64,000 nucleotides of DNA from Sva-07 sp963728195 (GTDB lineage Bacteria > Actinomycetota > Acidimicrobiia > Acidimicrobiales > Ilumatobacteraceae). Where the stretch lies: positions 1 to 64,000 of the forward strand of contig CAVSIX010000002.1 in assembly GCA_963728195.1 (NCBI GenBank), given 5' to 3'. A model generated the notes under the pieces. The model was not told the DNA's origin. It did not search any database and saw nothing but the letters and a program-made list of their open reading frames with translations. This document shows, in pieces, positions 40,059-48,636 of this stretch. Made by a program: the position numbers and the translations under genes. Each line of letters opens with the position of its first letter. The stretch's first letter is position 1.

Positions 40059-41843
40059 TCACTGGGCGGCGCTGATCCGGCCGTGATCGAGCCGAACCAC
40101 CTGATCGGCCCGGTCGAACGCGACCGCCCGGTGCGAGACGGCGATGACCGTCATGCCGGCGTCGGCGAGATTGGTCCACAGCTGCACCTCGGTCTCGACG
40201 TCGAGCGCACTCGACAGGTCGTCGAACACGACCAGTTCGGGCGAGTGGACGAGTGCTCGGGCCGTCGCCAGTCGCTGGCGCTGACCACCCGACAAGCGCA
40301 GCCCTCGTGGCCCGATCAGGGTGTCGACGCCGGCGGGCATCGCCGCGATGTCATCGGTGATCGCCGCGAGCTGCAACGCGCTGGCCAGTCGGTCCGGATC
40401 CACGGGGCCGAGACCGACGTTGTCGCCCACGCTGTCGGAGATCAGTTGCGGCACCTGCGACAGGAAGGCGGCGTTCGGCGGCACGAGGAAGGCCGCGCGG
40501 TCGTCGATCTCCACACCGTTCCAGCGGACCGAACCGACGACGTCGGCCTGCCACGCCAGCCCCAGCAGTGCGCGCAGCAGCGTGCTCTTGCCGGCGCCGA
40601 CGGGGCCGGTGACGACGACGAACTCGCCGCGCCGCACCGTGAGGTCGATGTCGCGCAGCACCGTGCGGTCGCCGTACGACACACCGAGGCCGCGCACCTC
40701 GAGCACGTCGAGAGCGGTCCGGTCGGGGCGAACGACCTCGGGGCGCATGCGTCGGTCACGGGGATCGATCGGCAGGTCGCGGGGTCGCACGATGTTCGCC
40801 GCCTCCTGGTCGGCGACCAGTCGACGCATGCGGTCGAAGGCGACGCCGGCCTGTTTGCGCCGAGCGAGCACACGCCCGACCATCCGCGGCAGGAAGCTCA
40901 GCCAACCGAGATACGCGGTGAAGAGCGCCAAGGTGCCGAGGTCGAACGCACCGGAGGCGATCGCTCCGGCGCTCACGAGCAGCACGAGGCCGAGGCCGAT
41001 GTCGGCGGCGCCCTGGCTGAACGCCATCACGCCCTCTTCGAGCACACGGTCTCGGACCGCGGTGTGGCGCCGACGCTCGACCAGCACACCGAGACGACGC
41101 AGCATCGGCTCGGCGGCATCGTTCACCTTGACGGTCGTCGCGGCGGCCATCACGTCACCGAGCAGGCCGGTGACGTGTTCGGTGGCGATGCGATCGGCTG
41201 CCCGGTACTCCTTGATGCGCGTGTCGAGGACCCGCGTGGCGACGCCGACACCGAGCAACGGGATGATCAGGACGGCGGCAGCACGGGCGTCGGCGGTACC
41301 GAGCACGAAACCGGCGATCACGGTGAACACGACACCACCGGAGATGTCGACGATGCCGTCGACCAGGTTGGCGACGTCCTCGGTGTCGTCTCGGAAGTGG
41401 GTGACCGCCGATCCCGCCGACCCGACCGGCTGACCGGCGTGGAGCCCTCCGCTGGCCATCTGGGCGCTCAGCATGTTCGCGCGCAACAGCGTCTGCATGT
41501 GGATCCACACCCGGGTCCAGGTCAAAGCGCCGTGATGGACCGCCGTCATCCGCACCGTCTCACTGGCCGCGATCGCCGCTGCCCACCAGATCGTGGCCGT
41601 CGTGTCGCCGGTCTCGAGCGCGGCGTAGCCACGTCCGAGGAACAATCCGCTCACGGCGGGCATCGTGAAGAACACCACGAACAGACCCCAGCCCAGCCAG
41701 AAATCGCGCGGCCGGTGCTGGGACACCCGCCACGCGAGCGACCAGACGTCACGGACGCCGCCGGTCTGCCCTGCGGCGTCGGCCTGCGCCGGAGTCGTGC
41801 GAACGTCGTCGTGTCCGGGGGTGAGGTCGAGTCCCATCGTCAT
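40059..41843 (-). CDS. ABC exporter half-transporter (type IV), second subunit
   Basis: The 594-residue half-transporter has an N-terminal six-helix domain (about 40-330) and a nucleotide-binding domain with Walker A GPVGAGKST, signature LSGGQRQRL and Walker B VVFDDLSS. The Walker B ends in Asp-Asp rather than Asp-Glu, so this may be the degenerate site of a heterodimer; the partner has the usual VLDEAT. The ATG overlaps the upstream stop as ATGA, so the two genes are translationally coupled and should form a heterodimeric exporter of unknown substrate. Confidence 0.9.
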   Translation of the reverse strand: MTMGLDLTPGHDDVRTTPAQADAAGQTGGVRDVWSLAWRVSQHRPRDFWLGWGLFVVFFTMPAVSGLFLGRGYAALETGDTTATIWWAAAIAASETVRMTAVHHGALTWTRVWIHMQTLLRANMLSAQMASGGLHAGQPVGSAGSAVTHFRDDTEDVANLVDGIVDISGGVVFTVIAGFVLGTADARAAAVLIIPLLGVGVATRVLDTRIKEYRAADRIATEHVTGLLGDVMAAATTVKVNDAAEPMLRRLGVLVERRRHTAVRDRVLEEGVMAFSQGAADIGLGLVLLVSAGAIASGAFDLGTLALFTAYLGWLSFLPRMVGRVLARRKQAGVAFDRMRRLVADQEAANIVRPRDLPIDPRDRRMRPEVVRPDRTALDVLEVRGLGVSYGDRTVLRDIDLTVRRGEFVVVTGPVGAGKSTLLRALLGLAWQADVVGSVRWNGVEIDDRAAFLVPPNAAFLSQVPQLISDSVGDNVGLGPVDPDRLASALQLAAITDDIAAMPAGVDTLIGPRGLRLSGGQRQRLATARALVHSPELVVFDDLSSALDVETEVQLWTNLADAGMTVIAVSHRAVAFDRADQVVRLDHGRISAAQ

Positions 41844-43636
41844 GTCGTCACCTCCTGTCCGGCTCGCCGGTCGGCATCGGTCGAGGTTTCCGGCCACTGC
41901 TCGCCGTCGAGTGCGATCGCCAGCAGGCGCGCGAAGCGGCTCTCGTCGTCGCCGACCAGGTCGAGGCGTGCACCGTGTTCGATGATGCGTCCGTGGTCGA
42001 ACACGATGATCTCGTCGACCGATTTGAGCGTCGACAGGCGGTGCGCGATCACGAGCGTCGTGCGGCCCCGCATCAGCTCGACCACGGCGGCCTCGATGCG
42101 GCGCTCGGTGTCGGGGTCGACACGGGCGGTCGCCTCGTCGAGCACCAGCAGGTCGGGGTCGCGCAGCCACACCCGGGCCAGCGCGAGCAGCTGCGCCTCT
42201 CCCGCCGACAGCCCGGCTCCACCGGCGCCCAGTTGCCGGTCGATGCCCGATGCCGCCAGTGCGCCGAGCCCGACGCGTTCGAGCGCGTCGACGACGGCAG
42301 CATCGCACTGGTCGTCGTCGAACAGGGTGACGTTGTCGCGCAACGTGCCGGCGAACAGCTCGACCTCCTGCGGCACCAGCGCGACGCGACGCCGCAACTC
42401 GGTGAACGGGATGTCCGCGATCGCAACGTCGCCGAGCGCCACGAGGCCACTCGTCGGTTCGACGAGGCGGAGCACGAGCCGCGAGAAGGTGGTCTTGCCG
42501 CTGCCGGTGCGCCCGACGATGCCGACCGACCGGCCTGCGGCGATGCGGATGTCGACGTCACGCAGGACCGGGCGGTCGTCGCCGTAGTCGAAGTGGACGT
42601 GGTCGGCGTTGACCGCAAGCGGGCCCGGCGGCGGGATGGTGGTGCCCTCGTCGAGCACGTTCGGCCGGATGGCGAGGAGTTCGGCGACGCGCACCATCGC
42701 GCCGTTCGCCTTCTGGACGGTCTCGAGTTCGTGGACGACCTCCTCGAGCGGCCGGGCGACGAGCAGCACGAACTGGAACAGCAGGAACGCCGTGCCGAGG
42801 GTGATCGTGCCGCGGTCGTAGAGCACGGCGCCGACGACCAGGGCGAAGACCCATCCGGCAGCGACGGCTCCTTGCACGAACCACCACATCACCAAGAACG
42901 CCCGCTCGCGGCGTACGGCACTGACGAGTGCTCCCTCGCTGTCCTCGACGAAGCGCCATGCGACGTGGGCTGCTGCACCGTTGGCCCGCAGGTCCTCGGC
43001 CGCGGTCAACCGCTCCTCGATCCCGCCGTAGAGCCGGCCGAGCGCGCCCATCTCGTCGGACGACTCCGAGATCGCGCGATGGCGGGTACTGATGATCACG
43101 AGCAGGGCGAAGACGACGTAGGCCGCCATGCCGAGCCCGAGGCGCCAGTCGATCACCGTCAGCACGATGACCATGCCGCCGACGAGCATCGCTGCGCCGG
43201 CGGCCTTCGTGACCACCTGACCGAGGAACTCCGAGACCGAGGTGATGTCGCCGTCGACGCGCTGGATGAGCTCGCCGGGCGTGTGCGTGCGATGGAACTC
43301 GTGGTCGAGGCCGAGCACGTGACGGGTCATCGTGAGGCGCAGACCATTGGTGGTGCGCCACGCCGCGACCGTGGCGAGCCAGGCGACGATGACCGCCAGC
43401 AGCTGGGCGAGCGCTGCGATCGCGAGGAACACGAGGGCGAGGCGTGTGATCTCGCTCGGCGTCGTGCCGTCGGCGGCGGTGTCGACGATCCGCCGCACGA
43501 CGAGTGGACCCGCGATCGTCAGCGCCGACCCGAGGGCCACGAGCGCGCCGAGGCCGACCCAACGTCCGGCGTCGGGCCGCAACAGCGTGCCGAGCGCACG
43601 CCAACGAGATCCGGTGTCACCGGTCTGCGTGGCCAC
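41840..43636 (-). CDS. ABC exporter half-transporter (type IV), first subunit
   Basis: The 598-residue half-transporter has six membrane helices and an ATPase domain with Walker A GRTGSGKTT, signature LSAGEAQLLALAR and Walker B LLVLDEATA with the catalytic Glu. The signature has LSAGE instead of LSGGQ, a variation often seen in one half of heterodimers. The GTG at 43636 is chosen because AAGACT lies 6 bases upstream and the sequence then starts just before the first helix; the frame is open to 43798. Confidence 0.9.
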   Translation of the reverse strand: MATQTGDTGSRWRALGTLLRPDAGRWVGLGALVALGSALTIAGPLVVRRIVDTAADGTTPSEITRLALVFLAIAALAQLLAVIVAWLATVAAWRTTNGLRLTMTRHVLGLDHEFHRTHTPGELIQRVDGDITSVSEFLGQVVTKAAGAAMLVGGMVIVLTVIDWRLGLGMAAYVVFALLVIISTRHRAISESSDEMGALGRLYGGIEERLTAAEDLRANGAAAHVAWRFVEDSEGALVSAVRRERAFLVMWWFVQGAVAAGWVFALVVGAVLYDRGTITLGTAFLLFQFVLLVARPLEEVVHELETVQKANGAMVRVAELLAIRPNVLDEGTTIPPPGPLAVNADHVHFDYGDDRPVLRDVDIRIAAGRSVGIVGRTGSGKTTFSRLVLRLVEPTSGLVALGDVAIADIPFTELRRRVALVPQEVELFAGTLRDNVTLFDDDQCDAAVVDALERVGLGALAASGIDRQLGAGGAGLSAGEAQLLALARVWLRDPDLLVLDEATARVDPDTERRIEAAVVELMRGRTTLVIAHRLSTLKSVDEIIVFDHGRIIEHGARLDLVGDDESRFARLLAIALDGEQWPETSTDADRRAGQEVTT

Positions 43637-43642
43637 CAGACC

Positions 43643-43648
43643 AGTCTT
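43643..43648 (-). promoter_or_regulatory. -10 box AAGACT, leaderless start for 43636
   Basis: On the minus strand AAGACT is followed by 6 bases and the GTG. Confidence 0.4.
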
Positions 43649-43728
43649 GCGGCCCAACGACGGCCGGACATCAGGAGTTTCGGTGACCGCTGGCCGGAGG
43701 CGACCACTCTTCACGGCCGCCGCACCGC

Positions 43729-43747
43729 ATTCCGGCACAAGCGGAAT
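43729..43747. promoter_or_regulatory. ATTCCG-n7-CGGAAT dyad before the VOC gene
   Basis: A perfect 6-bp inverted repeat with a 7-base spacer ends 13 bases before the ATG at 43761, in the divergent space shared with the ABC exporter genes. Possible operator; no regulator gene is adjacent. Confidence 0.4.
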
Positions 43748-43760
43748 ATTTGCGATCACA

Positions 43761-44342
43761 ATGACGCTGCAACGTCCGATGGGTGTCCACCGACTCAACC
43801 ACGCCGTGCTCTACGTCCGCGACGTCGCCGCCTCCAAGGGCTTCTACGGCGACGCCCTCGGTTTCCGCGTCGTGAGCGAGTTCCCGGGCGCTGCGTTCCT
43901 GCAGGCGCCCGACTCGACGAACGACCACGATCTCGGCCTGTTCCAGATCGGTGCGGCGGCCGCGCCGTCCGACGCCGGTCGGGCGACCGTCGGGCTGTAT
44001 CACCTCGCCTGGGAGGTCGACACGCTGGGTGAACTGCAGCGTGTTGCCGGCCTGCTGCGCGACCGGAACGCCCTCGTCGGCGCCAGCGACCACGGCACCA
44101 CCAAGAGCCTCTACGCGAAGGACCCCGACGGGATCGAGTTCGAGGTCGTCTGGATCATCCCGGCCCATCTGCTCACCGCCGAGGACATCGCCGCGCGCGC
44201 CACGGTCGGTCCACTCGACCTGCCTGCCGAGATCGAGCGGTTCGGCCGCAGCGAGCGTGGGGGCGTCGGCATCTCGATCCCCCGATCGCCCTTCGTACCC
44301 ATCCCCGATCCCGTCTCCGACGAAAGCGACGCGACTTCATGA
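43761..44342 (+). CDS. VOC-family dioxygenase-like protein
   Basis: The 193-residue protein contains a VOC module (GVHRLNHAVLYVRDVAASKGFYGDALGF with a His metal-ligand position, GLYHLAWEVDTLGELQRV with a second His, and PDGIEFEVVW with a Glu), the 2-His-1-Glu pattern of extradiol dioxygenases and glyoxalases. A Pro-rich C-terminal tail follows. Substrate unknown. It overlaps the DsbA-like gene as ATGA. Confidence 0.87.
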   Translation: MTLQRPMGVHRLNHAVLYVRDVAASKGFYGDALGFRVVSEFPGAAFLQAPDSTNDHDLGLFQIGAAAAPSDAGRATVGLYHLAWEVDTLGELQRVAGLLRDRNALVGASDHGTTKSLYAKDPDGIEFEVVWIIPAHLLTAEDIAARATVGPLDLPAEIERFGRSERGGVGISIPRSPFVPIPDPVSDESDATS

Positions 44343-44962
44343 ACATCGACTTCTGGGTCGATCCCGGCTGCCCGTTCTGTTGGGCGACCGCCCGCTGGGC
44401 CGTCGACGAAGTGCAACCGCACCGCGATCTCGACATCACCTGGCGGCCGATCAGCCTGTTCTTCAAGAACGAGCCGGATCCCGAGTCGCCCTGGTACGAG
44501 GCGACCAAGTTCACGCACGGCCTGCTGAGGGTGATGGAGTCGGTGCGCGCCACCGACGGCAACGATGCGGTGTTCGAGCTGTACTGGGAATTCGGCGCCC
44601 GGATCCACCACGACAAGGAGCGGCCGTTCGATCCGGCCGATGCGCTGGCGACCGTTGGCCTCGACACGTCCCACGCCGCTGCCCTCGACGACGAGTCGTG
44701 GGATGCCGCGATCCGATCAGGAATGGACGAGGGGCTCGCCCTCGTCGGCGACGACGTCGGCACGCCGATCATCGCGTTCGACAACTCCGACGGGGTGAAG
44801 GCGGGCTACTTCGGACCGATCATCTCGCGTGTGCCGACGACCGAGAAGAGCCTCGCGATGTGGGATGCGCTCGTGACGATGATGGACGTCGACTCGTTCT
44901 TCGAACTGAAGCGCACCCGCACGGAGGGTCCGCAACCGGGCGCCCGCCCCATCCCCCGCTGA
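44339..44962 (+). CDS. DsbA-like thioredoxin-fold oxidoreductase (mycothiol-dependent nitroreductase type)
   Basis: The 207-residue protein opens with the active site DFWVDPGCPFCWATARW (CPFC), typical of the FrnE/DsbA-like cytoplasmic group represented by mycobacterial Rv2466c, a mycothiol-dependent reductase. There is a helical insertion and the cis-Pro region DDVGTPIIAF. No signal peptide, so it is cytoplasmic. Actinobacteria of this type use mycothiol, which fits. Coupled to the VOC gene by ATGA. Confidence 0.85.
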   Translation: MNIDFWVDPGCPFCWATARWAVDEVQPHRDLDITWRPISLFFKNEPDPESPWYEATKFTHGLLRVMESVRATDGNDAVFELYWEFGARIHHDKERPFDPADALATVGLDTSHAAALDDESWDAAIRSGMDEGLALVGDDVGTPIIAFDNSDGVKAGYFGPIISRVPTTEKSLAMWDALVTMMDVDSFFELKRTRTEGPQPGARPIPR

Positions 44963-45042
44963 CGCAGCCTTCCCGTTTGCGTTGCATTCCGGGTGGGGCG
45001 GCCCGCCAGAATCCGCACACAAACGTGGTGAAAACTCGGGTG

Positions 45043-45969
45043 TCACTCGCGGCAGGCGGTGAGCAAGCGCTGCTTGAAGGCTGCTTCGTCGACCGACCAG
45101 ACCACGCGGACGTTCGGTGCCGGACGACCGAAGCGCCGATCCGGGATCGTGCAACCCCGCGTGGGGCCATCGAGGCCGACGACGAGCCACTCGTCGGTCG
45201 CCTCGCCGACGATCGAGTCGTCCAGGGCGACCGCCATCGCCACCGGATCGGGGAGATCGAATCCGGCGAGACCGGTGTCGAGGCAGTACTGCTCGACGTC
45301 GCCGTTGATGTCGATGGCGAACTTCCCGAGCGGGCCGACGGCGGCGAGTGCCGCTTGCTCCTCGTCGTTCATCACGGCGAACGTCCGCGAGATGTTCCAG
45401 CCGATCATCGTCTTCGCGCCTGCGGCCGCGAAGACCGCCGTCGCAGCCTCGGGATCGGCCCAGACGTTGTATTCGCCGAGCGCATCGACGTTTCCGACGC
45501 CGTCGGGCGAACCGGCCATCAGGTACGTGTGACCGAACCCGGTCAGCAACGCCGGATCGCGTTCGAGTGCAGCGGCGATGTTGGTGAGCGGACCCAACGT
45601 GACCAGGTCGTGGCGGCCCGGCTCGGCGGCCGCGATGTCCACCAGTGCGCCGACGGCGTCGTCGCTCGTCGCGCTACGCGACGGCTCGGGGAGGGGCGCT
45701 CCGCCCATCCCGTCGTCGCCGTGGACGAACTGCGCCGTGTCGAGCGGGCGCGCCAGTGGACGGTCACGGCCAGCGTGCACCGGAATGTCCACGCCACCGG
45801 CCAGATCGAGCGTGACGATCGCGTTGCGTACCGCGAGGTCGAGCGGCACGTTGCCGGCGACGACCGTGACGGCGCGCACGTCGACCGACGGCTCACGCAC
45901 GGCGAGCACGAGGGCGATCGCATCGTCGGATGCGGTGTCGGTGTCGATCACGATGCTGCGACGATCCAT
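45043..45969 (-). CDS. Inosine-uridine-preferring nucleoside hydrolase
   Basis: The 308-residue protein has the IUNH calcium-binding start IVIDTDTASDDAIAL, then VAGNVPLDLAVRNA, VHAGRDRPLARP, HGDDGMGG and, late, DPVAMAVALDDS. It cleaves the N-glycosidic bond of nucleosides for base salvage. The ATG at 45969 follows a CAGACT box by 6 bases; the open frame extends to 46047 without family similarity. Confidence 0.93.
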   Translation of the reverse strand: MDRRSIVIDTDTASDDAIALVLAVREPSVDVRAVTVVAGNVPLDLAVRNAIVTLDLAGGVDIPVHAGRDRPLARPLDTAQFVHGDDGMGGAPLPEPSRSATSDDAVGALVDIAAAEPGRHDLVTLGPLTNIAAALERDPALLTGFGHTYLMAGSPDGVGNVDALGEYNVWADPEAATAVFAAAGAKTMIGWNISRTFAVMNDEEQAALAAVGPLGKFAIDINGDVEQYCLDTGLAGFDLPDPVAMAVALDDSIVGEATDEWLVVGLDGPTRGCTIPDRRFGRPAPNVRVVWSVDEAAFKQRLLTACRE

Positions 45970-45975
45970 CACCGC

Positions 45976-45981
45976 AGTCTG
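45976..45981 (-). promoter_or_regulatory. -10 box CAGACT, leaderless start for 45969
   Basis: On the minus strand CAGACT is followed by 6 bases and the ATG. Confidence 0.4.
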
Positions 45982-46059
45982 GCATCCGCTCCCAGGACGT
46001 CGCCCAGCCAGCGGTCGCCGACCGGACGGCACCAGGGGGCCGGCCAAACGATGTCCGGT

Positions 46060-47247
46060 TCACCTGCCGCCGGCGCGACCGAACCGGACGCCGTCGATCG
46101 TGGCCTCACGCGTCGGCACCCTGTCCGCGAACGGCGTTGTCCCGTCCGACGAGAGGTCGTCTGCGATGTCGATCAGGTCGTCGAGCAGACCTCGCACCTC
46201 CTCCTGGATCGCGATGACGACCGCGCGATCGGTGGGTTCCGACATCAGGTCCTCGACCGCCCGGCGGCAGTCGTCGGCGACGTCGTCGTCGGGTTCCCGT
46301 TCGTCGATGATGTCGTCGACCAGCGTCCGGATCGCCGTCGCCGCCCGATCCAGACCATTGAGCAACTCGTCGCCGACCGCCGCCTCGTTGACCAGTGCCC
46401 GGTCGGCGAGACGCACGACGGTGGAAGCGGTCGTGAGCGCATCGACGAGCGACGACGACGACGCGACGAGACGCTCCACCGCATCGCCACGGGGTCGACG
46501 GATCGGTGCCCAGCGGGCGAGATCGAGCGCATGCTCGACGGTTCCCGATACGCGCTGCAGCTCCTGGTCGATCTGCGCCGACGCAGCCCGCGCTGCGTCC
46601 GGCTGTCGATCGTCGAGGTTGCTCCGCAATGCCCGAGCGGCCAGCTCCAGCCCATCGGCTGCGCGACGGGCGACCCTCCGCAATCGATCGGCGAGCTGGC
46701 GATGTGGGCGCGAGGGTGCGATGCCGAACGTCACGACGAGCGCCGCGCCCACACCGAGAAGTCCGTCGAGCACCCGGGTCGGCAGCCAGCCCTCTGAACC
46801 GGGGATGCCATACAGGACGACCGCATTGATCGTGGCGTAGGTCACCGCCAGTTCCCTGTCGAAGAGCACACCGGCGAGCAGACCGCTCGCCCCCAGGATC
46901 ATCCCGACCTGCCACCATCCGACCCCGAAGGCGGACCCGGCGATCTCTGCGACCACCGTGCCGAGCAGCAGTCCACCGATCAGCACCACCGAGCGCCAGA
47001 TCCGTCGCTCGCGGCCCAGACCCATCGCCACGATCGCCGTGATCGGGCCGTAGCCCGCGGGCGAGTCGAGCAGTGCGTGCGAGAACAGCCACGCAAGTCC
47101 GGCGGCCATCGCCATCTGCGTCGCCGGCCACCACCAAGCGGAGAATCGCCGACGCAGTTCGGCGGCTCCACGTGGCGGCTCGACACCCGCTGCTTCGGCC
47201 ACGGATCGCCGAGCAGGTCGTCGTCCGGTGCGTCGTTCGGTCGTCAC
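46060..47247 (-). CDS. FUSC/aromatic acid exporter-like membrane protein
   Basis: The 395-residue protein has about six membrane helices in the N-terminal half (AMAAGLAWLFSHALL, GPITAIVAMGLGRERRIWRSVVLIGGLLLGTVVAE). A long cytoplasmic helical domain rich in Asp/Arg/Ala follows. This is the half-size layout of the FUSC or ArAE (YhhN/YccS-like) families, where members export aromatic acids or provide membrane-stress functions. Substrate unknown. It starts with a GTG preceded by Arg-rich codons, as is common in the family. Confidence 0.75.
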   Translation of the reverse strand: MTTERRTGRRPARRSVAEAAGVEPPRGAAELRRRFSAWWWPATQMAMAAGLAWLFSHALLDSPAGYGPITAIVAMGLGRERRIWRSVVLIGGLLLGTVVAEIAGSAFGVGWWQVGMILGASGLLAGVLFDRELAVTYATINAVVLYGIPGSEGWLPTRVLDGLLGVGAALVVTFGIAPSRPHRQLADRLRRVARRAADGLELAARALRSNLDDRQPDAARAASAQIDQELQRVSGTVEHALDLARWAPIRRPRGDAVERLVASSSSLVDALTTASTVVRLADRALVNEAAVGDELLNGLDRAATAIRTLVDDIIDEREPDDDVADDCRRAVEDLMSEPTDRAVVIAIQEEVRGLLDDLIDIADDLSSDGTTPFADRVPTREATIDGVRFGRAGGR

Positions 47248-47345
47248 GTCGTGTCGCCGTACCCGTCAGGGGTCGGTGTCAACCGTGCTGCTCGACCGTG
47301 CGATCGACCGTGCCGATCGACCGTGCCGATCGCAGTGGACCGGCG

Positions 47346-47867
47346 TCAGTGTTCCAATCGATGCAGCCAGATCGCCTCGCCCACACCCTTGACGCGGGTT
47401 GGGCCGACCGCACGGAAGGGTCCCTGCTGTCGGTCCCCCTCGAGCGAACGCACGACCTGCTCGGTGACCAACAGCTCTCCCGGCCCGGCGAGGTCCGCCA
47501 CCCGGGCGGCGATGTTGACCGTCTGCCCGACGAAGTCGTCGCCGCGTTCGACGACCTCACCGGCATGCATCCCCATGCGAACGGCGAGGAGGAATTGGTC
47601 GGCATCGCGCGCCGCGGTCACGGCGGCGAGGATGTCGCATGCCGCCTCCACGCCGGTACGCCCGGATTCGAACCACAGCATCAGCCCATCGCCGAGTTCC
47701 TTGACGATGCGACCACGCCCGGCCAGCTCGCTGTCGACGATGCTCGACTGACGATCGAGGAGCTCGACCGCCGCCCGATCACCGTGGACGTCGGTGTAGG
47801 CCGTGAAGCCGACCAGATCGGTGAACATGATCGCTGCCGTGCCCACCGCCGGCTTTCGGTCGCTCAC
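47346..47867 (-). CDS. Stand-alone class III adenylate/guanylate cyclase domain
   Basis: The 173-residue protein is a single class III catalytic domain: metal Asp in IMFTDLVGFTAYT, second metal Asp in VKELGDGLMLWF, and transition-state Asn and Arg in GQTVNIAARV. It lacks any visible sensor or membrane domain. The substrate-specifying residues could allow cAMP or cGMP. The GTG start shares bases with the stop of the upstream beta-helix gene, so the two are made together. Confidence 0.88.
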   Translation of the reverse strand: MSDRKPAVGTAAIMFTDLVGFTAYTDVHGDRAAVELLDRQSSIVDSELAGRGRIVKELGDGLMLWFESGRTGVEAACDILAAVTAARDADQFLLAVRMGMHAGEVVERGDDFVGQTVNIAARVADLAGPGELLVTEQVVRSLEGDRQQGPFRAVGPTRVKGVGEAIWLHRLEH

Positions 47868-48535
47868 TTGACGACGACTCGACCGCTACCCGACCGAGCG
47901 GTCACGACGCAGTCGTGCTCGCCGTCGACGGCGACCGTGGTGCTCGTCGGCGTGTCGATGCGCACGTTGGCGCCGGCGGGCATCGTGATCGTGATCCGCC
48001 CCGACACGGTGTCGGCATCGACGTCGTTCGCCGACGCCATGGTCAGTTCGATCCGTCCGCTCGAGCAGTGCGCATGGGCCGGCCCGTGGGCCTCGCGGAG
48101 GACGATCCGGCCGCTGTTGGTGGTGACGTGCGCAGTTCCGCATCGGCCGACCTCGACCCGTCCGCTGCCACCGACGATGCGGCACTCACCCATCACCGTG
48201 CCGACCTCGATCCGGCCGCTCGAGGTGCGGATGTCGACCGCTGCCGCCTCGTCGATCGACACCTTGCCGGACCTGGTGACGACGGCCACCGTACCGGCAC
48301 GTCCGAGTACCTCGACGCGCCCCGACGAGGTGCCGAGCACGAGGTCCAGACCGGGCGGCATCCGCACCTCGGTCCGACTGCTGCCACCGTCGATCGTCAT
48401 CTCGCCGCCGTCGATCTGCGCAGTGGCCCCGGTCAGCGACACGGTGTCGAGATCGGCGATCGCGCGCACCCGGACCGCACCGCTGCCCCCGGCGATCCGG
48501 ATCAGCTGGAGCGGAACCTTGACGTCGTTCGCCAT
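47864..48535 (-). CDS. DUF4097-type repeat protein (adhesin-like beta-helix)
   Basis: The 223-residue protein consists of repeated short strands with xxSGRIEVxT and SGKVSI cores (SSGRVEVLG, RTSSGRIEVG, GGSGRVEVG, TTNSGRIVLR, CSSGRIELT, TVSGRITITM), a right-handed beta-helix of the DUF4097 type. No signal peptide, so it is intracellular as written. Function is unknown; such proteins often neighbour anti-sigma or stress genes. It starts at the ATG at 48535 with a TACGGT box 6 bases upstream, and is coupled by GTGA to the cyclase. Confidence 0.8.
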   Translation of the reverse strand: MANDVKVPLQLIRIAGGSGAVRVRAIADLDTVSLTGATAQIDGGEMTIDGGSSRTEVRMPPGLDLVLGTSSGRVEVLGRAGTVAVVTRSGKVSIDEAAAVDIRTSSGRIEVGTVMGECRIVGGSGRVEVGRCGTAHVTTNSGRIVLREAHGPAHAHCSSGRIELTMASANDVDADTVSGRITITMPAGANVRIDTPTSTTVAVDGEHDCVVTARSGSGRVVVK

Positions 48536-48541
48536 GCCCTG

Positions 48542-48547
48542 ACCGTA
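48542..48547 (-). promoter_or_regulatory. -10 box TACGGT, leaderless start for 48535
   Basis: On the minus strand TACGGT is followed by 6 bases and the ATG. Confidence 0.5.
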
Positions 48548-48561
48548 CCGCACCCCGCCAG

Positions 48562-48613
48562 CCGAAAATGCGCAGATCCGGCCGCCCAGCGACCGGATCC
48601 GCACGAGTTTCGG
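48562..48613. repeat. Family B palindrome between thiolase and DUF4097 genes
   Basis: CCGAAAATGCGCAGATCCGG and CCGGATCCGCACGAGTTTCGG are the arms of a 52-base inverted repeat. The best preserved of the three family B copies. Confidence 0.75.
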
Positions 48614-48636
48614 GGGTTGTGGTGTTCGAGCCGGGA

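Noticed and set aside
47285..47340. GATCGACCGTGCC-like short tandem repeats between the FUSC-like and cyclase genes
   Set aside because: Only two to three imperfect units of 12-13 bases; could be chance in high-GC DNA and shows no dyad or link to a gene.
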